NCBI GenBank assembly: GCA_027924645.1
Contig: BSBN01000781.1
Location: 186,001-250,000, forward strand
DNA length: 64,000 nt
Direction: 5' to 3'
From: Cunninghamia lanceolata
Lineage: Eukaryota > Streptophyta > Pinopsida > Cupressales > Cupressaceae
A program made the translations under genes and the position numbers. How positions within the stretch are numbered: position 1 is the stretch's first letter; each line of letters starts with the position of its first letter. The notes under the pieces are model-generated. The model saw only the letters and a list, made by a program, of their open reading frames with translations, did no database searches and was not told the origin of the DNA. Below are positions 34,583-46,499 of this stretch, piece after piece.

Positions 34583-35284
34583 TTAAACAATGAAAATCAA
34601 ACTATCCTCTTTAGCTGTAATACTCACTAATCTTGGCTTCCTCATTGCCTTTGCTTTCTTAATGACCTCATTATCATATGTGTAAGCTTCAACATTGTGT
34701 GTAATCACCTCTTCTGGATTGATGTTATGAAGTTTACCTTGGAATCTACAAATTATATCCCTGATACCCCATGCTATCCCCTTGGAAAAATGGTTTAAAT
34801 CAGATTGTATGAGTGTTGACAAGTGATTGTAGTAGTTACATATTGCCCCAAACTTCACCCTTGACACTGCTAACAATGTTGGAATGTATGTACTCAGTGC
34901 TCTCCTCATGTGGCACCACCTACACACCTCATTAGACCAAGAATTCTCCTCCATGCTTGCTGGTCTAAAGCTGCTCGAAGATGATACAATCAGCTGAAAC
35001 ATCCTGCCATGGCTGTCACCTTGCTTTTCTTTGCTTAGAAATAAAAATATAATGGTTGGAAGCTTTCTTGCATCATCCCCAAATACCTTCTTAAAGACAA
35101 AAGGTAGGAAATGCACCTTCCATGAAATTAACTTCTTTATGGTTGCCCTGAAGGGGTGGGGAAGGTTGAGAGTGTAGGTAACCAAAGTTCTGAGATGGAA
35201 GACAACACTCATCATGATCCCTAGATCATAGTTCTTACTACCCAAAATTCTACCAGCCATGTTAAGTTGATGACTCTCCCCCAA
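34583..35284 (-). pseudogene. E5 unknown ORF, left copy
   Basis: A 233-codon open stretch with no recognised domain. Its sister at 46500-47226 encodes a clearly related protein broken by several stops. Similarity between the copies is seen at protein level across the whole stretch, so it was probably once coding. It includes a cysteine/tryptophan-containing piece EVCRWCHMRRALS and a Lys-rich end. A related - strand frame (35437-35634) lies upstream in a different frame. I do not know its function. Confidence 0.4.
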
Positions 35285-35331
35285 GAGCTCTTGATTTTCA
35301 AATACCTCATTGGGTAGCTATCTTTGGTGTA

Positions 35332-36540
35332 CCATAATGAACATATTCAAAATAGACCAAACATTATCATGACAAGGTATTTTACCTTGGAGTGAATTCT
35401 TGATTATTTCTATGCATCAAGAGTGATTTGGTTTCCCTAAACACTCACCTCCATTCTTTTAAATTCAACCATGCTTGGGTTTCCATTCAATATGCCTTGG
35501 AGTATTACCTCCTTTTCATTGAATTTCATCTCTATAATATCCCTTTCAAGAAAATGTGACCTGTTGTCAAAGCTAAATGCACCCTTGAGAGATAGTTTGG
35601 ATGACTCTCTCTTTAGTTGACAACATGGAAACACTTCAAGGTTGTGGGTAACCTATGTTTTGAATTGAATCTCTAGAGAGGGTTGGTTCCTGTAGTGTAG
35701 CACCTAAAAATCAAACTAACCTACTGTTGTTTGCGGGGAAAAAGAATAGAAATTAACACAAAACTAAAATTAAGCTTGCAGATGTGGTGATACACCAAAT
35801 GTTTATGACTTGCATGGATGTTTGACATACACAATGTGTTCAATAAACAAACTAAACTAGGCACAACTCAATTTTGACATATTTGTGCATAAGTATTTCA
35901 TAGTAAAGTTGGAGTTTTTGATGGTTTTAGAAGGAAATCAGGTGTTTCTCACAACTAAAAGCTACATAACTCAATAACATAAACTATGACCTATGCACAT
36001 ACATATTTCTGCATAGAGGTGTTTTAAAATGAGACATAAAATTGAGGACATATCAAAATATCACCTAACCACATTAATCATTTCATGATTTTCACACAAT
36101 ATAGAGAATTTGAGAAGGTAAATGCTTGTTTTATTGATCAAAAGGTACCTTACAAACTGAATACAAGTATGAGAATGATATGTTTTTCTCAAATCTAGAG
36201 TTTTTACAATAATGTTCCTCTAAAAATGAGTTACTATTCTTGGTAAAAAAAATAGAAATAACTAATTGTTTTCTCTCCTAGGCATCCCCCTATGCATATC
36301 CAACCATAATGAACATATTCAAAATAGACCAAACATTATCATGACAAAGTATTTTACCTTGGAGCACATATTCTTGATTATCTCTATGCATTGAGTGATT
36401 TGGTTTCCCCAAACACTCACCTCCATTCTTTTAAATTCAACCATGATAGGGTCTCCATTCAATATGCCTATGCGATTTTGTTGAGTTGCATTGCTAGAAT
36501 CCTCCTGTACCCTATGTGATTGAGTTGTTTGGATGTTCAT
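35332..36540. repeat. 972-bp tandem repeat, left array
   Basis: A unit begins CCATAATGAACATATTC at 35332 and again at 36304, a period of 972 bp. The second unit is cut after ~237 bp by other sequence leading to the LTR. The right array (47256 onward) has the same period. Confidence 0.8.
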
Positions 36541-36554
36541 ACTTTGATTTTCTC

Positions 36555-36676
36555 TGATGAAGGCATGACCTCACCTGATGATGAATTCACAACTTTAGTT
36601 CAAGGTGGTGATCTTAGCACCTAGGTTATGTAACTCTATGCCAATCATTGTACCTTGAAATGGACAATAGATCAAC
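36555..36676 (-). repeat. E5 5' LTR, 3' fragment
   Basis: It matches the terminal ~120 bp of the E5 LTR (33558-33690). It is cut at 36676 by E4, whose target duplication TCAAC is 36672-36676 and 45307-45311. Confidence 0.75.
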
Positions 36677-36995
36677 TGAGAGGACATGCTGCAATAATAT
36701 AAAGAAAATGCATGAAATAATAGAAATATATAAATAGCAGAAACACAGAAGGAATTTATTGATCGCATGCCACTTCGAGGGGTCAACCTCCTTTGAGAAA
36801 GTTCAATACAATAAATTCGTGGATGCCTTCATTGGCCTCAACACATACTTATATACTAAGTCTAATCTAAACAACTATTACTTCCCATGAATGTGGGATT
36901 ATACAATATACTTACAGGACAACTTACAAAGCATATGCATCAAAAAGTAATATACTAACAAAGTAAAGAGAAGGGTTAAACACGGGTTCCTAACA
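36677..36995 (-). repeat. 3' LTR of E4
   Basis: The 319-bp LTR starts TGTTAGGAACCC and ends CCTCTCA on the - strand. It matches 44987-45306. Confidence 0.9.
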
Positions 36996-37012
36996 TCCCC
37001 TCCCTCTTAAAA
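36996..37012 (-). promoter_or_regulatory. Polypurine tract of E4
   Basis: AAGAGGGAGGGGA on the - strand directly precedes the LTR start TGTTAG. Confidence 0.85.
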
Positions 37013-37023
37013 AATCTTTGTCC

Positions 37024-38891
37024 TCAAAGCTTAAGATGTGGAAATTGTTGTTGAATCTGAAGGAGTGGTTCCCATGTAGTATCCTCTGGTTGCATTCCAT
37101 GCTAGTGAATTAATACCTTTGTGATGGATCAAGAGCGAAGCTGACAAGTGTGCCTATCAAGGATTGCCTCTAGCTCCAAAATGATGGATCCTTCATTATC
37201 TAGTTTTGGTAAAATAGTTTGTGCTTTGATGTTGGTGCCAATAACTTTATTTAGACAAGAGACATGAAATACTGGATGAACGTGGGAAGGAGGAAGCTCC
37301 AATTTATAAGCAACTAACCCAATCTTCTGAAGAACCTTATATGGCCCATAGAACTTTGGAGCCAGCTTATGACGCCCTTTGAGTTTTAGGGATGATTTCT
37401 TATATGGTTGTAGATGAAGAAAAACCATATCACCTTCTTGAAAAGTGCACTCAGAATGGTGTTGATCGGCTTGTTATTTCAGTTGATTTCTTTCCATGTA
37501 AAGATTGTCCTGTAAGATGCGAAGAATTTGATCCCAAGTTTAGAGAATCGTGTCAACTGCCTAAACTGGTGAACTGTTGGGGGTGTATGGAAGGAGCACT
37601 AGACTACTTCATATGGGGTCATTTTAGATGCATTGTGGTAGGAGGTATTGTACCACCATTCAGCAAGAGGGAGACACTTTGCCCACTGATGTTGTTGTTC
37701 TGAGGTGAAGCAACGAAGATAAGTTTCCAAACATTTGTTGATAATTTTAGTCTGACCATCTATTTGTGGGTGATACCCCAAACTCATCTTCAGTTTGGTG
37801 CCAGTGTGTCAAAATAGTTCTGTCAAAAAATGATTGGTGAAAGTTGCATCATGATCTGAGACAATGGAAGAAGGGATGCCATGAAGACAGAAGATCTGGT
37901 CCATGAAAATTTGTGCAACTGAGGAGGCGGTATAGGGATGGTCGAGGGCACAAAAATGACTATATTTGGAAAGGCAATCAACCACAACCAAGATCACTAT
38001 CTTCCCTCCAGTCTTAGGGAGCCCCTCAATGAAATCCATAGAAATATCTGTCCAAATCCATGTAGGGATGGGCAAGGGTTTGAGCAATCCAGGAAGGAGT
38101 GTCATTTCACCCTTGTTGCATTAGCAGGTATCACATTCAGCCACCATCTGTTGAATTTCCCTTTTCATTCCCTTCCAAAAGAAGTTACGTCATGCCCACT
38201 CATAAGTTTTGAGGAACCCAGAGTGCCCTGCCGATGGAGAAGCATGGAGTTCATAGAAGATAGCCTGCTAAAGATCTGTGCTCTAGGGAAGCACCAGACG
38301 ACCCTTGTATCTTAGAGAAGCACCATCCCAAGAGTAATACAGTACAACAAAAGGGTTATTGGCCAACTATTGAATGATTTGAGATAATGAAGAGTCATTG
38401 ACATATTCCAACCAATTTGGAACAGACATAGAAATAGCTAAATAGAAGCTTGGTCATCAAATATGCGAGAAAGAGCATCTGCCACAATATTGTCCTTACC
38501 CTTCTTGTAAGTGATCTCATAGTCATAACCCATGAGTTTGCTAACCCATTTCTATTATTCTGGGGAGGAGACCCATTGTTCCAGAAATATTTTAGACTCT
38601 AATGATCAGTCTTGATGCATAAATGATTCCCTAGTAGGTATGGCTGCCACTTCTATATTGCATGCAAGATAGCCATTATTACCTTCTCGTATGTAGAGAG
38701 TACTAAATTCTTGCCAGAAAGGGCTTTTCTGGTGAACGTAATGGGATGTTCATCTTGAAGGAGAACAACACCAAGTCCATTGCCGCAAGCATCACTCTCA
38801 ATAGTGAAGGTCTTTGAAAAATCTGGCATAGCTAGAATAGGTGTAGTACACATGGCTTGTTTCAGTTTTCAAATGCACACTCAGCAGCATG
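37024..38891 (-). pseudogene. E4 pol, 3' part: RNase H, integrase, chromodomain
   Basis: This is the continuation of pol after the inserted 2.7-kb element. RNase H starts near 38890 with LKQAMCTTPILAMPDF and IESDACGNGLG (38850-38650). Integrase has an eroded H2C2 module (~38260-38130), the core Asp in ISMDFIEG (~38045), Asp in VSDHDATF (~37855) and Glu replaced by Lys in GQTKIINK where GQTEIINK is expected (~37750). The chromodomain lies near 37120-37040 (MQPEDTTWEP) and the frame ends at TGA 37024-37026. Stops and frameshifts separate the better-preserved runs 37809-38105, 37599-37787 and 37129-37428. Confidence 0.85.
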
Positions 38892-39169
38892 TGTCCTAGT
38901 GGTGCTCACCTAGGGTTAGGGTTTTGAATTGGTTTTACAAGCCTATATTTTTTATTCAAACCCTTGGTGCCTTAGGTTTATTTTCCTCAGCCTTCTGCAT
39001 TCTATTTTCTATTCTGTAGTTGATCTCTTGTAGCGGGTTCCCAGTTGTTTAAGTTAGATCTTCATGCCTTAGCATTCATTGGTTGACCAACCCCTATGCA
39101 TTGCTTTACTGCCTTTTCCTGTCGTGCTTGATAAAAAGATGCTAAGTCCAAGATTACTCTATGTCGTGG

Positions 39170-40150
39170 TGAAATTTGTCGCATGCAAGTGTAAATGTAC
39201 ATTGGTGGGTCCAAAAATGTTCAAATCGGCCTTTGAAAATGGTAAATAATGGTTGTATGCATCTTTGTATGCATACCGGGTTTGCATGTACATTTGGGGA
39301 ATCTATCGCAGACTCTGAGAATATTCTGTGCTTGTATATCGGGTTGCATGTGTATTTTGTGTTGTATGTTCAGACATACAATGGAAAGATACATTGGAAA
39401 TGTGCAAGGGAAATATACATTGCGAAGATGCAAGCCAATATACAAGAGGAAATGTATGTAGCCGGTATGCATTCACTATAGTGAAAGGGGTTTGTATGTA
39501 CGAGATGCAAGTGCAATACACATTCGCTACATACAACGGAAAGATGCATTGGTCGATGCATATGCAAGAAGCAACATGTACATTTGCAAAGATGCAAGGG
39601 GTCTTGTATATTCGACAACATACATAGCAGGAGATACATTTGGTGGGGTCTACCTCACATACAAGGTGGACTGTATATGCAATATACATTCACTATATGC
39701 AAAGTGAAAAGTGCAAGGGGCCGATATACAAAAGATGGGTCCCACCGATTACATATTTTAGTGATTGTATGTTCGCACATACAATTAAATATGCATTTGC
39801 AAATATACAGTCCAGACCCGAAAGATGAGTCAAATGCAGCGAACAAATTTTGGAGTCCGTGGCTTGCATGTATATGGCATTGTATATGCCAATATACAAG
39901 AAAATAGAGATACAAGCTGGATTTCAAAGTGATTTCAAAATGCTTCATAAAAATTTGAAATCCGCACAATGTATATTACGTTTGTATCTGCAATATACAA
40001 AGGAGATATGCAAAGAGAGATGTACAAGGCGGGACCTGATTGCAATTTTAATTTGTTCTATAATAATTTGGGGTCCGCGCTTTGTATGTAGGTAGTTGTT
40101 TGTATATGCATGTTCTTTTGCATATACAAAGGGGCGAAAAGAGGCAAAAT
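39170..40150. repeat. Degenerate array of TGTATA/GCATAC-type short motifs
   Basis: Dozens of variants of TGTATAT, ACATACAA, TATACATT and GATGCA recur, including the longer near-repeats ATGCATTCACTATAG (39467) and ATACATTCACTATATGCA (39683). Because of this composition all six frames are unusually open, but no protein is recognisable. Confidence 0.55.
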
Positions 40151-41091
40151 ACATGTTGCGATGGCAGAAAAGTCAGCGATGGAAGCACAGGGTGCCTATG
40201 TGGCACATTCTTACTGGTGAGCGACTTTTCAATGTGTTTTGGGGCCGTAGATCTCAGTGAAGGGAGGAGGATCGACGGCCATCTTTTAAACTTTCAGGCA
40301 GCGAAGGATTTATTTGTATCTGTGGCCGCATTTTAGGTGGGAAAACTTCTTATGCATTCACTGTTGCATTTCAAAGGGAGCTGCGGGTAGCTGGGCCATT
40401 AATGGCAAAATGTAGTGGTATGGGTTGATGATTGACAGCAACCTACCAGATTTATGAAGAAAATCTACGAGCGATGGAACATCTCCCAATCTCACCTATT
40501 TCTCCTTCATGTTCTGCCTGCACTTTTAATATTTTGGGCACCATTCTGATGGTACAATGTATCTAGTAGAATTTTTGAATTGCCATGTAGTTATTTCTGA
40601 GTACATAGTCTTGCTATAAAACGCAAGCTGTGTCACTCATTTTAGGTTGTTGAAAACTAGACAAATTTTGGTGCTGTAATAAGATACAACTTCGTTGGTG
40701 GCTTTGTTTTGGTCCCTTGTGAGTTTGAGTTGTATGTTAAATATTTTATGCATAGAATTCATCAGTTTCATGTTGATTTAAATGAGTAATGCTTCATTGC
40801 ATGTATTTTGTTATTTGTCTCCAAGTTGAATGTGTTCTTCTTCTGAATCCAAACATCTAAGGGGTGTTTGAGATTCTAGGATGTGGGTTTGCTATGTTGA
40901 ATGCTTGATCTTTTACTTTTGCTCAAGGAGTAGATTAAATGTTTTGGGTTAAGTGTTGGGAAGAATACATTGCAGTGAGGATGTTTGTAAGCAGAAATAA
41001 CTGAATACTCAGTCTTGGGTAGTGTCTGTATGGCAGTCATTACAAAACCCCCTTGAAATCTGATTATTGTTTTAAGTCTATGGTAAACATT

Positions 41092-41094
<3 letters not shown>

Positions 41095-41171
<77 letters not shown>
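41095..41171. repeat. (AT)n microsatellite
   Basis: A run of about 76 bp of uninterrupted AT dinucleotides inside the 2.7-kb insertion. Confidence 0.97.
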
Positions 41172-41172
<1 letters not shown>

Positions 41173-41619
41173 ACTCCGAGCCCTGGATAGGCACCAGTCT
41201 GGTCTTGTATTGAGTTTACACCCAAGGTCCCAGTCTTGCATCCAAGTACAAAAAAAAACTTAAACTTCAAACATAAACCTTTAGGATATTAGAAGTAGTT
41301 TAGGACTGAAATCCTCTGATTCACAACTGAGTATAGGCCTAAAACTAGCCCCTTTGCACTTATTTTACAGTTTTGGTCTGCATAATAGAGGATTTATCTA
41401 CTTTGTATCAATATCCAAGCCAGTTCACATGCATATGTTATAGATGTTCAATAGGGAATACCCCCCTTGGTTCTGTAGAGCCTAAAGAAGAAGAGGAGAT
41501 ATTTATAGAGTCTATCTCCTGTACTGTTGGCCCCTAGCCCAGAAATCCTATCGATCAATGATGGCTACCTTGTAGGGATAACTAGGAAGCATCTAGTTTG
41601 GGAAAAATCCAACATGTCC

Positions 41620-43130
41620 ATGTAAAAGCGTCCTTTTTCAACATAGCTGTTAATGGAGCTGCAATCTTCCCATAATCCTTGACAAACTTGCAATAGTAGC
41701 CATTCAGTCCCAAAAAAACACAGAGGCTCTTGAGTGTCTGAGGATGTGGCCAATTTTTCATGGCATCTATTTTTGTAGGATCCACTTGAACCCCTTGGGA
41801 TGAAACAATATACCCAAGATACTCCACTTCTTCCTGGCCAAAAAAACATTTAGTTTGTTTTGCACAGAGATGATGATTAGAGAGAAGTTGTAGGACGAGA
41901 TTTAGATGTTGGAGATGCTCAGCCCATGTTTTACTATAGATGAGGATATCATCAAAGAACACCATAATGAATTTCTGCAGGTAGGGCCAGAATATTTTAT
42001 TCATCAATGCCTGGAATGTTGAAGGAGTATTAGTGAGGCCAAAGGGCATGAACAAAAACTCATAGTGGCCATCATGCATGAGGAAATCCATTTTAGGGAT
42101 ATCATCCTCATGAACCTGAATTTGGTGATACCTAGAATGAAGATCCAACTTGGAGAAAAAATGAGCGCCATGAAGCTCATCAACAACTAGGAATTAGAAA
42201 CTTATCCTTGATTGTGATGTGATTAAGTGCTCGGAAGTCAATGCGGAGGCGCCATGACCCATCTTTTTTTGGACAAAAAGAACTGGTGAAGAAAAGGAAC
42301 TAGTACTAGAGTGAATAATACCTTGCTTTAATAAGTCTCAAACGAGCATCTCAATCTCTGTCTTTTGGTGAAATGGATAGTGGTAGGGCTTGATGTTGGG
42401 AGAAACGCTTCTAGGAAGGAGCTAAATATGGTGGTCCTCTGGTTGTGAAGGTGGCAATCCCACTGGTTTGGCAAAGACACATGCATACCTATCCAAAATT
42501 TGTTATAGATCTTAAGGAGTAGTGGAGACTGTTGATGGTTGCATCTGAATGAATGGAGTTAAGCGATGACACCATGTGAATTCTTCTTAAGAATCTTTTC
42601 CATGCGATGTGAACTTATGATGTTGAGAGACCCTGGTTGTAAGCCCTTAAATGTGTGTTTTTTCCCATTATCTGAAAACTGCATCCAAAGTTTAGCAAAA
42701 TCCCATAAGATGGGTCCAAGGGTGTGTAGCCATTAGGCACTCAAAACCACATCACATCTGCCTAAGGGCAAGGCAAACATGTCAAAGCGTAGGTTATAAT
42801 CTCCAATAGAGATATGCACATTGCGACACTTCCCTTTGCAAGGTAATGTGTCCCCATTGGCAATCATGACTTCAAAGCTGGAGCAAGGATGGACAAAACA
42901 ATCAGCTTGTTTGGTGATCCAAGGGTCAATGAAGTTATGAGTGCTACCAGAATTAATCAGTATTGTAAGAGGGAGCTTCTTGAAGTAACCCTTGACCCAC
43001 ATGGTTTGTGGGGTGGTGACTCCTGCTAAAGAATGGAGAGAGATCTCTAGGTGGTCTTCCTAAGAAGTAGGGTCAACAGGTGGTTGTTGAGTTTCAACCT
43101 GATCATCTACTGTATCCTAAGCATCTTCAT
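41620..43130 (-). pseudogene. E4 pol, 5' part: protease and reverse transcriptase
   Basis: Protease lies at 43002-42733. Its active site reads INSGSTHNF where DSG is expected, so the catalytic Asp is lost. RT runs from ~42420 to the insertion: the fingers are eroded, then LDLHSRYHQIQV (~42145) and a good palm motif FFDDILIYSK (~41945), with the thumb near 41800. Stops fall near 42345 and 42215. The last codons read FTWT and continue in frame at 38891 beyond the inserted element. Confidence 0.85.
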
Positions 43131-43229
43131 AAACTTTAGTTGCAGGCAGAGAATCCACATCAAGAGATAGAACTTTTACTCAACACATCTATGTCCCTGA
43201 GTGAATTTCTCATCATAATTATAACAAAG

Positions 43230-44015
43230 TCATTTTTCTCTACATGCCCACATCTCTGCTTCAGTCAAATGCTTGATAGGAGTTGTTCTAGGAGCTGGCG
43301 TGATTGGAGGTCTTTGGGAAACCATATTTTTGAATGGAACAAAATTGGATTTGGATTGTTGCTGAGCTATGATCTTGTCCTCTGCCAACTTAGCCAACCC
43401 TAGGGCTTCCATCATTGTGCTGGGATGAAACATTTTAACCTCAAATCAGATTGCATCCTTTAGACCACTGACAAAACAACTCCTAAAGAATTCATCAGAC
43501 AATCCCTCTGTGTGATTGGCCAATTTTTCAAATTCTGTTTGATATTCTCTCACAGTTCCTATTTGGCAAAGTTTAGTGAGTGCTCCTATGAAGTCATCAA
43601 AAGCACTAGGGCCAAATGGTTGCAAAATGAGTTTGCAAAAATCTGTCCATTTTGGCTCATCATGAGCCTTGATGTACCAATGGAACCATTGAAGGGCTTC
43701 ATGTTCCAAATGAAAGGATGCAAGTGGGACTTTGTTGACATCAAAAGTATTATGCAGACTGAAATATTGTTCTGCCTGGTATACACATCTAGTCGGATCA
43801 TCACTATTGAAGCAAGGAAAATCAAGCTTCGGCCCACAAAAATTACTGGAAGAAGAGAACCCAGTGTCTGCAGAAGACTTTGGCTACTGTCTATTGTTCA
43901 TGGCTGAATGCTAAAGATTGAGGCCAAGAATTTTTTCATCTAGATCTTGGAGTTTGGTCTTGAGGGCTGCAATTTCATCCTCCATGTTTTTTGCTTCTGT
44001 GCGGGTGACAACCAT
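43230..44015 (-). pseudogene. Gag of E4 (decayed)
   Basis: The ATG at 44013-44015 opens a coiled-coil N-terminus, with stops near 43910. The capsid domain lies at ~43700-43440 (ALQWFHWY, REYQTEFEKLANH, FVSGLKDAI). A Pro-rich linker follows at 43330-43230. A zinc-binding piece may be eroded near 43230 (EAEMWACREK). The leader upstream is ~950 bp. Confidence 0.8.
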
Positions 44016-44970
44016 AACCAGGAGTTTTTTTTTTTTTGGAATGGGTAGAAAAACAAAAAAAAAAACTTTTTAAATTAAGGAAAATTTAGATTTGGGAAAA
44101 ACTCTGATGGGTAATTGGGGTTTGACTAGGTTTTGGACACTTTCTGAGGGAAAGGGAAGCAAAAAATGGGGATTTCAGAAGCAGGGTGAAAGAATGGGAA
44201 AATTTGTCCAAGAGGGACAAAGGAGTAGAAATAGGAAATGAACACTGTGGTAAAATTTGAAGGCTATTGGGTGAGAATTGAAGAAGTTATGGCAAACCCT
44301 AAAAATAGACAAATGTGTGATTTCTGGATTCGATAAGTGAAATTTGGGATAGGGTCCTCAAGGATGGAAATATGTAGGATGAAATTTCATGGGTTCTAGT
44401 GAATTTTGAGAGGAAACGGAGCTAAAGTAAGGAAGATATGGTGAAAAAATAGAAATTTTCTTTTTTGAAATAATCTACAAACTATAGACAGATTCAATCT
44501 ATGATTTGCTGGCTGTCAATAGATCTGGGCCCCAAGTATGTTCAGCTTCCTAAAGGTTCAGGTGAGTCACTCAGCCACCAATGTTGTCTAACGACTTGTG
44601 TATTGGGGTAGTACCCCTCACTCCATGACTTAGGTAAAACTGATAACCGCTTTTCCACAAACGATAGCTCTTGGTTTACCTCATGGATGGGAACTAGTCA
44701 ATTAGGTAGGGGCCGTTGCCATTTTCCCTGGTAGGTCCTCTCAATGGGCCGGCTACTTTGGGGTTCCTATGGTACTCCTCACAATGAGTTTTAGGGATAT
44801 GCTGAGGCACTTCCCACAGTTAAGCAAATAGGGATATTCCCTAATTTGAACTTGCAATTGAAATGAACAATACAGATGCAAAAAAGAAAGAACTACTACA
44901 ATAATCACAGTGCCTGGAGGCCATTGCGAAAAAAAATTTGATAGAAATTCCACCCAGCGAGACCAAGAAA
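44016..44970 (-). other. 5' leader of E4
   Basis: About 950 bp lies between the primer-binding site and the gag ATG. It has no coding content and holds poly-T and poly-A stretches near 44026-44068. Confidence 0.6.
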
Positions 44971-44984
44971 GCACTCTGATATCA
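44971..44984 (-). promoter_or_regulatory. Primer-binding site of E4
   Basis: TGATATCAGAGTGC on the - strand lies two bases after the 5' LTR. It is one base away from the usual TGGTATCAGAG (initiator tRNA-Met). Confidence 0.8.
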
Positions 44985-44986
44985 GA

Positions 44987-45306
44987 TGAGAGGAACCTCC
45001 TGGAACAATATAATGAAAATGCATGAAATAACAAAAATATATAAATAGCAGAAACACAGAAGGAATTTATTGATGGCAGGCCACTTCGAGGGGGCAACCT
45101 CCTTTGAGCAAGCTCAATACAATAAATTCATGGATGCCTTCATTGGCCTCAACAATTACTTATATACTAAGTCTAATCTAAACAACTATTACTTCCCATG
45201 AATGTGGGATAATACAATATACTCATGGGACGACTTACAAAACATATGCGTCCAAAAGTAATATACTAACAAAGTAAAGAGAAGGGTTAAACACAGGTTC
45301 ATAACA
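44987..45306 (-). repeat. 5' LTR of E4
   Basis: The 320-bp LTR matches 36677-36995. The - strand start is TGTTATGAACCTG and the end is TCTCA. The flank TCAAC (45307-45311) is the target duplication. Confidence 0.9.
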
Positions 45307-45311
45307 TCAAC

Positions 45312-45963
45312 TACTTAACACAACCTACTCCTTTTTAAAGGAAGTCACCAACGTGAGGGAATTGGATTTTCATCTAATACCTCAAATGCTCAAACTAGGG
45401 TTTTCATCGCTACTTGATTATTGTTTCAAAACTCAGGAAAATCACTATATTTAGTATGCTCCAAAGGAATTCCCATGCCAACTATAGACCTGATCGATAT
45501 TGGTCCCAAGGACCCAAAAGAGGTGCCAATGTATGAATTTGAAATTTTACTTTATTTTTATTGTTAATAATTTTTTTTTTTAAAGATAATGCACCTGGTA
45601 AACTTTTTAACGTGACCGGCGACGCTAGTGCGACACGCCTTCCGACTCCACGTGAATGCTTTTGCCCAGAGCAATGAACTGGTGAGGCCACAACTGGGGG
45701 ACCTCATCCCCTAGGAAGAACACTTCAAACCTGCGAGCTCATTGGCCTAGCGAAGGCATAAAGCCTTGCGAGCTCGTTGGCCCAGTGAGGGTTTGAACTC
45801 TGGCGGCCGCCACTACATCCTGAGTGACTTAACCACCGAACCATGCCATCATCGGCTTTATTGTTAATAAATTTACTATTTAATATTTAATATATTATTA
45901 TAGTGTTTAAAAATACTTTTATAATAATAATAATAAAGTTATGTCCTTTGGGTGGAAGGGACA
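45312..45963 (-). repeat. E5 5' LTR, 5' fragment (holds SINE)
   Basis: It continues the E5 LTR after E4 and matches 33695-34050. It is interrupted by the SINE at 45571-45856. Confidence 0.75.
45571..45856 (-). mobile_element. tRNA-derived SINE
   Basis: A 286-bp insert is bounded by a perfect 14-bp duplication TTTATTGTTAATAA (45557-45570 and 45857-45870), with a poly-A end (poly-T on +, 45571-45581). On the - strand the 5' end has a polymerase III A-box-like TGGTTCGGTGGTTAAG and, ~35 bp later, a B-box-like GAGTTCAAACCC. The sister LTR at 33558-34050 lacks it, so it is a clean, dated insertion. It must use LINE machinery from elsewhere. Confidence 0.88.
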
Positions 45964-46499
45964 TGATAGTCCTCCCACTTCAAATATTGCTTGTCCTTGA
46001 GCAATGACAACTATGAAAACACTACCCACTTCATGCCCAAGTAGCATATCGTGGGGTGATGCTCACCGATCCTCGACACTCCTTCTACCCAATGGGATAT
46101 CCAATTAGGTACCATGGCAGCTACAATGACAATTCCCTTCAGCTGCAATCTTTCTTCAACTTCTTCCAACAAGGATTTTCCCTTAAATTGTGCCAATTTG
46201 TTATGTTCATGACTAATAATAGCTATTCCAACAACCTAATAGTGAAATAACAACAACAAAACTGATATTTCTTTGCCAATATCAAAGGTGTGAACATTGC
46301 AAGGGTTGAAAAACAATCATGGGTAGTGACCCTTTCCTTTTAATGATTCAAAATCCTTGTGAAACCAAATATATTGTAGTGGTACAGGGACTGATCATGA
46401 TTATGAAGTAGTATTAAAATTGAGAATTCGGTACATGATTGTCCCAAGTACGTTCCTTCCCTTCCTTGAGTGATAAGAGATCATCAACAATTGCTCCTT

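Larger units (their letters stand above)
38897..41614 (-). mobile_element. 2718-bp LTR-like insertion in E4 RNase H
   Basis: It is flanked by a perfect 5-bp duplication TGTCC (38892-38896 and 41615-41619). Taking one copy out restores the FTWT...AECAF frame of pol. On the - strand it starts TGTTGG and ends CCACTA, and a CTATAAATA box lies ~105 bp from the start. I saw no internal LTR pair, primer-binding site or coding domain. It may be a very long solo LTR or a wholly non-coding element. It holds the repetitive stretch 39170-40150 and a long AT microsatellite. Confidence 0.75.
36677..45306 (-). mobile_element. E4: Ty3/gypsy chromovirus, interrupted
   Basis: On the - strand: short LTR (45306-44987), primer-binding site, ~950-bp leader, gag, protease, RT, a 2718-bp foreign insert, RNase H, integrase, chromodomain, polypurine tract and LTR (36995-36677). 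A perfect 5-bp target duplication TCAAC flanks it. It lies inside the LTR of E5. All coding parts are broken. Confidence 0.9.
33558..45963 (-). mobile_element. E5: LTR element without recognisable pol, interrupted by E4 and a SINE
   Basis: On the - strand: LTR (45963 to 36555, broken by E4 and the SINE), internal region (36554-34051, 2.5 kb) and LTR (34050-33558). Both LTRs start TGTCCC and end TTCATCA. The internal region lacks gag, protease, RT and integrase motifs. It carries a 972-bp repeat and an unknown ORF, so the element is non-autonomous. A second internal copy lies directly upstream at 45964-49861, making another tandem arrangement. I found no clear primer-binding site after the 5' LTR. 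Confidence 0.6.

Noticed and set aside
37392..38315. + strand ORFs of 103 and 125 codons within E4
   Set aside because: Antisense shadows of E4 integrase, which is recognised by its motifs on the - strand.
39176..40336. Many overlapping ORFs of 60-128 codons on both strands
   Set aside because: They arise from the repetitive TGTATA/GCATAC composition, overlap one another in all frames and show no domain or family pattern.
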